A stretch of DNA of 15,037 bases from Thiomargarita sp. (GTDB lineage: Bacteria; Pseudomonadota; Gammaproteobacteria; Beggiatoales; Beggiatoaceae). The translations under genes were made by a program, and so were the position numbers. Position 1 is the stretch's first letter, and each line of letters opens with the position of its first letter. A model generated the notes under the pieces. It was not told the origin of the DNA and did not search any database. It was given only the letters and a program-made list of their open reading frames with translations. Shown in pieces: positions 6,386 to 13,016 of this stretch. The stretch spans positions 1 through 15,037 of the forward strand of contig DAOVZS010000039.1 of NCBI GenBank assembly GCA_030635005.1, given 5' to 3'.

Positions 6386-8107
6386 ATGAACCGACTCACT
6401 ATTGTATGTGTTGATGATGAACAATTTATACTGAATACCTTAAAAATTGAAATAAAACAAACCTTTCAAGAAAAGTATTTGATTGAAACAGCAGAAAGTG
6501 GTGAAGAAGCTTTAGAGTTAATTCAAGAATTGTTAGATGATGATTATGAAGTGCCCCTAGTCATTTCTGATTATATGATGCCCCATATTAAAGGGGATGA
6601 ACTTTTAAGACAAATTCATATCGTTTCCCCAACAACACGCAATGTGATGTTGACAGGGCAAGCGGATATGAAAGCGGTTGCCAATGCTGTCCAATATGCA
6701 AAATTATATCGTTATCTCCCCAAGCCTTGGAGTGCAGAAGATTTATCTCTAACCATTACAGAGGCAATTAAAAGCTATCTAAATGAACAAGAATTACGTT
6801 CTAAAACAAAAGAATTGGAAAGAAAAGTGAAAACTTTCCATAAATTTGTACCTGTTCAATTTTTAAAACTTTTAGGGCTGAAAGAATTTGAAGAGATAGA
6901 ATTAGGAGCGTGTGTTCATAAAGAGATGACGATTATGTTTGCTGATATTCGAGACTTTACTTCCTTATCAGAAAAACTTTCTCCGCAAGAAAATTTCCAA
7001 TTCCTTAATACCTATTTAAGCGAAATGGAACCAATCATTAATAAATATCACGGTTTTATTGATAAATATATTGGTGATGCGATTATGGCTTTATTTCCAG
7101 TTCAAGCAGATGATGCAGTTCAAGCCGCTGTGAGTATGTTAAAACAACTTGTAGAATATAATCACGTACGGAAAATGAATGGAAATCGTGCGATTAAAAT
7201 TGGTATTGGACTTCATACAGGCCCTGTGATGCTTGGTACTGTCGGGGGAGAAAATCGTATGGATAGCACCGTGGTTTCGGATGCCGTTAATTTAGCATCA
7301 CGAATTGAAGGATTAACTAAATTTTATAAAACGCCTTTATTAATCACTGCAGATACGAAATCACAATTAATTGATACCTATAAAATTCGTACGATTGATT
7401 GTGTCACTGTCAAAGGGAAAATAAAGAGGATTCAGATTTTCGAAGTGTTTGACGCAGATGCACCGAGTGATATGGCATTAAAATCAGAGACATCCCTTGA
7501 TTTTGAAAAAGGAATACAGAATTTTCACAACGAAGAGTTTGAACAAGCACAGGAATCGTTTGAAAAAGTTTTAAATATCAATAAAAATGATAAAACAGCG
7601 GCAATTTATTTCGAACATTGTCAAAATATTTTTGATATGATCATGCCCGAATATCCCACCATTCTTATTGTTGATGATTCATTGATCAACCTACATTTAT
7701 TAGCTAATGTGTTAAGGGATTATAATTTTCAGGTGTTATTTGCTGAAAATGGTCATATTGCCATAGAACATGCTAAAAATAAACAACCCCATTTAATTTT
7801 ATTAGATGTAGTGATGCCTGGTATTGATGGTTTTGAAACGTGTAGACAACTTAAAAAAGATGTGTGTACTCAAGATATTCCTATTATTTTTATGACTGCT
7901 TTAACAGATATTGCAAATAAAATGATAGGATTTAAAGCAGGGGCTGTAGATTATATTACCAAACCTTTTGAGGATAAAGAAGTTATATTACGTATTCAAA
8001 CCCATTTAAAATTGACTCATTTACAAAAAGTGTGTCAATTTACAAATTCTATAAAAACAAATAATGTCACACTTCAAGCCAAAATAGATCAATTAGTAAG
8101 GGCATAA
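6386..8107 (+). CDS. REC - class III nucleotide cyclase - TPR-like - REC signalling protein
   Basis: The protein has 573 residues and no signal peptide or membrane segment. Receiver 1 (3-130) has D10/D11, phospho-acceptor D62, T90 and K113. A charged helix (about 132-152) leads to a class III cyclase domain (about 178-355). Metal aspartates are D187 (FADIRDFTS) and D231 (DKYIGDAIMALF). N302 and R306 (AVNLASRIE) are the transition-state pair. The base-selecting positions read K227 and T295, the Lys/Thr pattern of class IIIb adenylate cyclases, so ATP to cAMP is the likely reaction. Residues 372-412 resemble one TPR. Receiver 2 (425-540) has D430/D431, D474, T504 and K526. Both receivers look phosphorylatable, so it probably takes input from histidine kinases outside the window. 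It lies 56 bases after hdrB and may be co-transcribed. No cAMP receptor is visible. Confidence 0.93.
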   Translation: MNRLTIVCVDDEQFILNTLKIEIKQTFQEKYLIETAESGEEALELIQELLDDDYEVPLVISDYMMPHIKGDELLRQIHIVSPTTRNVMLTGQADMKAVANAVQYAKLYRYLPKPWSAEDLSLTITEAIKSYLNEQELRSKTKELERKVKTFHKFVPVQFLKLLGLKEFEEIELGACVHKEMTIMFADIRDFTSLSEKLSPQENFQFLNTYLSEMEPIINKYHGFIDKYIGDAIMALFPVQADDAVQAAVSMLKQLVEYNHVRKMNGNRAIKIGIGLHTGPVMLGTVGGENRMDSTVVSDAVNLASRIEGLTKFYKTPLLITADTKSQLIDTYKIRTIDCVTVKGKIKRIQIFEVFDADAPSDMALKSETSLDFEKGIQNFHNEEFEQAQESFEKVLNINKNDKTAAIYFEHCQNIFDMIMPEYPTILIVDDSLINLHLLANVLRDYNFQVLFAENGHIAIEHAKNKQPHLILLDVVMPGIDGFETCRQLKKDVCTQDIPIIFMTALTDIANKMIGFKAGAVDYITKPFEDKEVILRIQTHLKLTHLQKVCQFTNSIKTNNVTLQAKIDQLVRA

Positions 8108-8117
8108 GTGTTTTAAA

Positions 8118-8134
8118 CCTCCCCAAAGAGGAGG
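8118..8134. terminator. Possible weak terminator between convergent genes
   Basis: CCTCC (8118-8122) pairs with GGAGG (8130-8134) around seven bases, in the 40-base gap between the cyclase stop and the convergent TerB-like stop. Neither strand has a strong T-run: the minus strand reads TTTAAAAC after the stem. Function in termination is a guess from position. Confidence 0.35.
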
Positions 8135-8147
8135 ATTCTAAACAAAA

Positions 8148-8648
8148 TTACATTTTTAATTGTACAGTGTATCCAGGTTCGTTACTTGGATGATCACTTT
8201 TTGTAAAGACAGCACGATCTGTTTTTAACACAATGACATCAAAAAACGGTTTAAAACGTTCTTCAGACACTCCAAATGCTTCTAAAAATTGAGCAAACAT
8301 AGCTTGTTCTTCTGGAGCTGCTGTACCATCTGATAAGGACGAATCAAGCAGATTTGTCAAAATACACATTTTTTGTGCGTCAGTCAATATTGGCGTGGCT
8401 TCCGATAAAAATGTTTCTACAGCTGTTTTTTGTTGATACTTGACAGCACGTTCCAAAAGTTTCCTATTATTTGCCCCTACTCCAATGCCTCCCTCAGTCT
8501 CTTCGCCACCTAAAACGGCTAAAAGCTGTCCAACCTCTTCATTTTCGATGACACCGTCTGCTGATATCATGTAAATAAGCGACGTTGCAAAAGCAAACTG
8601 AGGATTCATTTCCTCATTATCGCCTTTAAACATATCAAATAATCCCAT
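8148..8648 (-). CDS. TerB-like (tellurite-resistance/DjlA-type helical domain) protein
   Basis: The protein has 166 residues. Two half-repeats look like the TerB fold. The first is SADGVIENEE (D31, E36-E38 region) followed by a hydrophobic helix; the second is LSDGTAAPEEQAMFAQFLE (D107, E113-E114) and the tail FGVSEERFKPFFDVI. Such ADG...E motifs are typical of TerB-type domains, some of which bind metal ions. Many members are small cytoplasmic proteins with no assigned process, so tellurite resistance should not be assumed. No signal peptide is visible. The start has a good site (AGAGG, seven bases before the ATG on the minus strand). A near-perfect palindrome lies 21-44 bases upstream of the start. 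The gene follows slt on the same strand after 61 bases and faces the cyclase gene. Confidence 0.72.
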   Translation of the reverse strand: MGLFDMFKGDNEEMNPQFAFATSLIYMISADGVIENEEVGQLLAVLGGEETEGGIGVGANNRKLLERAVKYQQKTAVETFLSEATPILTDAQKMCILTNLLDSSLSDGTAAPEEQAMFAQFLEAFGVSEERFKPFFDVIVLKTDRAVFTKSDHPSNEPGYTVQLKM

Positions 8649-8668
8649 GTATAAACCTCTAAATAACT

Positions 8669-8692
8669 GTAATGATGACTTGTCATTATTAC
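8669..8692. promoter_or_regulatory. 24-base palindrome upstream of the TerB-like gene
   Basis: GTAATGATGAC (8669-8679) and GTCATTATTAC (8682-8692) are inverted repeats with one mismatch in 11, separated by two bases. The tight spacing and position 21-44 bases before the ATG suit a dimeric repressor or activator site. It also lies 17 bases after the slt stop, but no T-run follows on the minus strand, which argues against a terminator. Confidence 0.5.
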
Positions 8693-8709
8693 AAATTTAA
8701 ACATACATG

Positions 8710-10569
8710 TCAATGGCTACATTTCCCAGTTTTAATCACATCCAGTCGCATTGGCGTGACTTGTTGATGTTTTACCATCATAAATTCTAAAATGGGTGTA
8801 TAGCTTAAAACGTGTTTTACATATTTACGAGTTTGAGAAAAGGGTATTAATTCTATCCAAATATCTTGTTCGTGACAGCCATATTTTTTTAACCAACGTT
8901 TGACACGTGTAGGCCCTGCGTTATAGGCAGCTGTTGCTAAAATATGGTTATTGTTAAATCGCTTGAGCAATTTTTTAAGATAGGCAGTACCAAGATTAAC
9001 ATTGATATTAGGAATAATGAGATTGAGTTTTCTTAAAGATATTTTTTGTTTTCTGGCCAATTGCTTAGCTGTTGCTGGCATCAGTTGCATTAAACCTAAA
9101 GCACCTGTCGAAGAACGGATATCTGATTGATAGCCACTTTCTTGACGCATAATGGCGTACACATAAGCAGCATCTAGTTGTTTCTCATGAGCGTGTGTAT
9201 GTACAATATCATAAAATGGGGCAGGAAATCGTATTTCAAGTTCATCCCAATATTTTGCTGCTGCAAGGCTAATGATAGCCCGATCATGCCATCCCCATTT
9301 GTGTGCTAGGCTAGCAGCTATTTTTAACTCTTCTGTATTTAATTTTGGCAAAACAAATTGCCATTCCAGTCTAGCAAGTGCTGCTTGTCCAATAAAATAA
9401 AGTTCTCTTGCCCGTACAAGCCCCGCATATTTTTGGAGCAATGTTTTTTGTGTTGTTTTATTGAATTCTAGTGGAGACGACGGGAACTGATAAGGAATAC
9501 CGAGCCGATCAGCTGATAAAAACCCATAGTAGTCTCTATTTTTTGATACCTTTTGAAACAGTTTCTCAGCCTTTTTAGGCTCTTGCATTTGCTCCAAAGC
9601 ACGTGCATGCCAATATTGCCATTGTATCGTGTCTTGAGAATAGGTCAATTTTTTTACTTTTTCCCAATTTTTTTGTGAGAGAGCCACTTGTAATTTCGCT
9701 TGTTTGACTTGATTATCAACCAGATTTTCAGATACTGCATCTAACCATTGTGCAGCTTGGGGATGATTTTGCGTAACACTTCTTAGTGCAATGTCATACC
9801 ATAATTCAGCATTTTCTTGTGAGCTAAATTGTATTTTATACTTTTTCCAGTATTTATAGGCTTTTTTAACATTCTTACGTGCTAAACGTTTAATACCATC
9901 TCGCAGTATAAAAGCAGGTGTTTTAGACTTTTTGAGTATTTTGGCGGGGTTCTGGTGCATCAAATACCACAAAGTCACTGTCTCTCTATCGCTATCTGAT
10001 AAACCATTTGCAATAAAGCGTGCTATTTTGATATTACCTTTTCCCATAGCAAGACGAATGCGTTGCCAACGCATTTCTGTAGTAATCAGCTGATGAGCAT
10101 ACAAATATTTAAATATTGGATTACATTCTTTAGCTTGTGATTTTCCAACTAACCATAAATCTATAGCTTGTTTTGTGAAGCCATCCAAGTTATTTTGTGT
10201 TTTCAGAAGGGCTTTGAGAAAATAGCATTGTAAAATTGTATTTTTCTGGGGGGTGTAAGCACTGATAAATGTTTGCCAGTCCTTTTTTTTCGCAAGATGC
10301 CTTAGCCAACTTTGACGTAATGGATTTGCAATAGGGCTATCTTTGTATTCTGTCAAAAACTGTTGGATGGCGATGGTTTCTGTGAGATGTAATTTTAGAT
10401 AGAAATAACGCAAATAATGAGCAATGGGATAACTTGATACAGCTATTGATAATGATTTTCCGTTTACTATGTCTTTATGAGCATCTTTAAATTGCCAGCG
10501 TTGTTGTAGCAAAGTATTTGCTTGCGTGGTAAAGCTGATAATAAGCAGTAATAGTATTTTTTTTATCAT
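8710..10569 (-). CDS. slt: Soluble lytic murein transglycosylase (Slt70 type)
   Basis: The protein has 619 residues, close to Slt70 (~645). A Sec signal peptide (MIKKILLLLIISF, probable cut after TQA at 17) sends it to the periplasm. Residues ~20-450 form the alpha-helical superhelical U and L regions, with many short helical hairpins. Residues 460-600 form the SLT catalytic domain: catalytic E477 in MRQESGY, the GALGLMQLMPATA block (489-501), and AAYNAGPTRV (547-556). The enzyme cleaves the MurNAc-GlcNAc bond and leaves 1,6-anhydroMurNAc ends during wall growth and recycling. All key residues are present. It starts 16 bases after the trmJ stop, so the two probably share a transcript from upstream of trmJ. 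A weak ACAGAG-type site precedes the ATG. Confidence 0.95.
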   Translation of the reverse strand: MIKKILLLLIISFTTQANTLLQQRWQFKDAHKDIVNGKSLSIAVSSYPIAHYLRYFYLKLHLTETIAIQQFLTEYKDSPIANPLRQSWLRHLAKKKDWQTFISAYTPQKNTILQCYFLKALLKTQNNLDGFTKQAIDLWLVGKSQAKECNPIFKYLYAHQLITTEMRWQRIRLAMGKGNIKIARFIANGLSDSDRETVTLWYLMHQNPAKILKKSKTPAFILRDGIKRLARKNVKKAYKYWKKYKIQFSSQENAELWYDIALRSVTQNHPQAAQWLDAVSENLVDNQVKQAKLQVALSQKNWEKVKKLTYSQDTIQWQYWHARALEQMQEPKKAEKLFQKVSKNRDYYGFLSADRLGIPYQFPSSPLEFNKTTQKTLLQKYAGLVRARELYFIGQAALARLEWQFVLPKLNTEELKIAASLAHKWGWHDRAIISLAAAKYWDELEIRFPAPFYDIVHTHAHEKQLDAAYVYAIMRQESGYQSDIRSSTGALGLMQLMPATAKQLARKQKISLRKLNLIIPNINVNLGTAYLKKLLKRFNNNHILATAAYNAGPTRVKRWLKKYGCHEQDIWIELIPFSQTRKYVKHVLSYTPILEFMMVKHQQVTPMRLDVIKTGKCSH

Positions 10570-10585
10570 AATATACTCTGTGTCA

Positions 10586-11320
10586 TCAGTTGTTTTTTCT
10601 TTTATGATGTTCTTGTATAGCGGTGAAAATACCCCTAAAAATATTGACTTCTGGTTTAAGGAGTTGTATCCGATTAAAAAATCTGTATAAATGTCGTTTT
10701 AATTGTCTTGGATTGTTAGGATCTAAAAATCCAATATGAATCAATGTATCCTCAAGATGTTGATAAAACTGAGCCATCGATTCAGCAGAAGCGTATGCTC
10801 TTCCCATTTTTAAATCATCATCATGATTTTCAACACCGCATCGCATTTCATAAGCGACAATTTGAACAGCAGATGCCAAATTTAGAGAACTAAATGTAGG
10901 ATTACTGGATATTTGTATGAGAAAATGACATAAATCTAATTCTTTGTTGGTTAAACCGGATTGCTCTCGCCCAAAAACGATCGCTACTTTTCCAGCAGAG
11001 CTTAACGCCTTTGCAACAGATTGTTTCGGTGTTAATGTGGGCCATGAAATACTACGACGTCTCGCACTGGTTCCCATAATAAGATGACAATCTTGTAAAC
11101 TCTCTTCAAAAGTGTCATACACAGTTGCTTTTGCTAAAATATCATCAGCACCAGCAGCACGTGCTGTGGCTTCAGCATTAGGAAAATGTTTTGGCTGTAC
11201 TAAACGCAAATGTGATAATCCCATCGTTTTCATAGCACGTGCTGTTGCACCGATATTACCAGGATGTGTCACACCTACTAATATAACATGGATACGATCT
11301 AGTATGTCATTATGTTTCAT
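10586..11320 (-). CDS. trmJ: TrmJ, tRNA (cytidine/uridine-32) 2'-O-methyltransferase
   Basis: The protein has 244 residues, the usual TrmJ length. It is a SPOUT-class methyltransferase with the three SpoU motifs: HPGNIGATARAM (19-30), VFGREQSGLTNKEL (115-128) and SLNLASAVQIVAYE (145-158). The knotted C-terminal half of the catalytic domain holds the AdoMet site. The C-terminal helices (RQLKRHLYRFFNRIQLL) match the TrmJ extension. It 2'-O-methylates position 32 of the tRNA anticodon loop in the cytoplasm. The start at 11320 matches the family N-terminus, but I see no good ribosome-binding site; the leader may be short. It is the promoter-proximal gene of the trmJ-slt block and is divergent from the AAA-ATPase-like gene. 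Confidence 0.95.
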   Translation of the reverse strand: MKHNDILDRIHVILVGVTHPGNIGATARAMKTMGLSHLRLVQPKHFPNAEATARAAGADDILAKATVYDTFEESLQDCHLIMGTSARRRSISWPTLTPKQSVAKALSSAGKVAIVFGREQSGLTNKELDLCHFLIQISSNPTFSSLNLASAVQIVAYEMRCGVENHDDDLKMGRAYASAESMAQFYQHLEDTLIHIGFLDPNNPRQLKRHLYRFFNRIQLLKPEVNIFRGIFTAIQEHHKRKNN

Positions 11321-11335
11321 TTGTAAAATTTGTTT

Positions 11336-11344
11336 ATTTTAGCA
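11336..11344 (-). promoter_or_regulatory. Possible extended -10 promoter for trmJ
   Basis: On the minus strand the sequence reads TGCTAAAAT, an extended -10 box (TGn plus five of six TATAAT matches), 16 bases upstream of the trmJ ATG. No good -35 box is visible. It implies a leader of only about ten bases, which would fit the missing ribosome-binding site. Confidence 0.3.
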
Positions 11345-11375
11345 TATTTTAATATTTTGAGATGTCTTGCATGCT

Positions 11376-11381
11376 TATAAT
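11376..11381 (+). promoter_or_regulatory. Possible -10 box for the AAA-ATPase-like gene
   Basis: An exact TATAAT lies 48 bases before the ATG at 11430. The best -35 candidates are poor: TTTTGA at 11355-11360 gives a short 15-base spacing. An alternative is TTGCAT (11367-11372) with GATAAT 16 bases on. The divergent gap 11321-11429 is AT-rich and holds nothing else clear apart from a small hairpin, CTCTT (11403-11407) with AAGAG (11413-11417). Confidence 0.3.
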
Positions 11382-11429
11382 TTTGTATGATAATATATCT
11401 ATCTCTTCTATTAAGAGCGCATCATCAGT

Positions 11430-13004
11430 ATGAAAAAATTACCTTTAGGAATTCAAACATTTGCAAAAATTATCAAAAAAAGACATGTATATGTAGATAA
11501 AACACGTCATATTGCTAAATTAATTCAATCTGGTGAATATATTTTTCTCTCACGCCCTCGTCGATTTGGTAAATCTTTATTAGTATCTACTTTATTTGAA
11601 ATTTTTTCTGGAAATAAAGATCTCTTTAAAGGATTGTACATTTATGATAAAATAGAATGGCAAAAACATCCCATTATTCATATTGATTTTTCTGTCATAG
11701 ATTCTGAATTACAAGAAGGATTGCTTGATTTATTAGATGATCTCAATACTGAGTATCAGTTAGGTATTTCTAAACGTGGTTTTAAAGCGTATTTCAAGAA
11801 AATTATACAAGCATTATCAGAAAAAAAAGGTAACGTGGTTGTATTGATTGATGAATATGATAAATCCATTGTAGATCATAGTAACAATATTGAAAAGACA
11901 ATGAAAAATCGTGAAATTTTACGAGACTTTTTTGAAGTTTTAAAATATTCTGATGCTTTTTTGCATTTTGTATTTTTAACGGGTGTCTCAAAATTTTCTC
12001 ATCTCTCTATTTTTTCAGACTTGAATAATTTACGAGATATTACACTTTCTAAACAATTTTCTACCATCTTAGGATACACACAGCTAGAATTGGAACAATA
12101 TTTTGAACCCCATATTCAAGCATTATCTATTGAGCTTGGACTCGAAAAAACCGCATTATTAAATAAAATCAAAATTTGGTATAATGGTTATTCTTGGAAT
12201 GCTAAAGACAAGATGTATAATCCATTTTCAATTATCAATTTATTAGCAGAACAGCGTTTTAGCAATTATTGGTTTTCGAGTGGTACACCTACTTTTCTGA
12301 TCAAAATGATTCAAAAAATGGAACTTGATGTTTGTGATTTTGAAAATAAAACAGTTTCGGAAATTGTCTTTGACAGTTATAATATTGAAAAGATTAATAT
12401 TTTTGCTCTATTATTTCAAACGGGTTATTTAACGATTACTCACGTTGATAAAAAATCACGTACACCACAATACATTTTAAACTATCCAAATTTCGAAGTA
12501 AAAGAAGCCTTTATGACATGCCTTTTTGAAGGTTTTACAGACAATGGATTAGAAGATATTCAACCCAAAGCAGAAGAAATACGCAACTATTTACAACATG
12601 GAAATTTAGAAGGTTTTATCACTATTATTAAAGCTTTATTTGCTAATATACCTTATATCTTACCTATCAAACAAGAAACCTATTATCATTCATTGTTTTA
12701 TATGATATTAATTTTAATGGGAGGAGAAATTGATTTAGAAGTTTTGACAGATAAAGAAAGAGTGGATAGTGTATTGGCTTTAGATGATATTTATTATTTA
12801 ATTGAATTTAAATATGGAAAATCAGGGAGTGATATAAATGATTTAACAAGTCAAGCACTCACTCAAATAAAAAACAAATATTATAGCAAACGTTTTTTAA
12901 CTGAAAAACGTCCCTGCGTGTATCTTGGTGTAGGCGTTACGAGGAAGGAAATTAGCTATAAACTTTCTCATACTTATGTCTATCCTCTTTTGATAAAAGA
13001 ATAA
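11430..13004 (+). CDS. AAA-ATPase-like / PD-(D/E)XK nuclease-superfamily protein
   Basis: The protein has 524 residues, typical of this two-domain family. Residues 3-260 are the AAA-ATPase-like part: LPLGIQTFAKI and YVDKTRHI at the start, a Walker A variant RPRRFGKSL (42-50), and Walker B VVVLIDEYDK (136-145). The C-terminal part ends in a PD-(D/E)XK-type core with D446, E459 and K461 (ALDDIYYLIEFKYGK), then a QALTQI helix (475-480). The family is often present in many copies in Beggiatoa-like bacteria and Bacteroidetes, and its biological role is not established. Nuclease activity is predicted by fold only. The core D/E/K residues are intact. The possible AAGAG site is 12 bases before the ATG and sits inside a 5-bp hairpin. 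The next gene starts 12 bases after the stop. A restriction-like, DNA-repair or mobile-element role is possible but unsupported by neighbours. Confidence 0.85.
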   Translation: MKKLPLGIQTFAKIIKKRHVYVDKTRHIAKLIQSGEYIFLSRPRRFGKSLLVSTLFEIFSGNKDLFKGLYIYDKIEWQKHPIIHIDFSVIDSELQEGLLDLLDDLNTEYQLGISKRGFKAYFKKIIQALSEKKGNVVVLIDEYDKSIVDHSNNIEKTMKNREILRDFFEVLKYSDAFLHFVFLTGVSKFSHLSIFSDLNNLRDITLSKQFSTILGYTQLELEQYFEPHIQALSIELGLEKTALLNKIKIWYNGYSWNAKDKMYNPFSIINLLAEQRFSNYWFSSGTPTFLIKMIQKMELDVCDFENKTVSEIVFDSYNIEKINIFALLFQTGYLTITHVDKKSRTPQYILNYPNFEVKEAFMTCLFEGFTDNGLEDIQPKAEEIRNYLQHGNLEGFITIIKALFANIPYILPIKQETYYHSLFYMILILMGGEIDLEVLTDKERVDSVLALDDIYYLIEFKYGKSGSDINDLTSQALTQIKNKYYSKRFLTEKRPCVYLGVGVTRKEISYKLSHTYVYPLLIKE

Positions 13005-13016
13005 GTCACCATCAAT

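Noticed and set aside
8148..8648. Tellurite-resistance function for the TerB-like gene
   Set aside because: No other ter genes are nearby, and the domain is widespread in proteins unrelated to tellurite.
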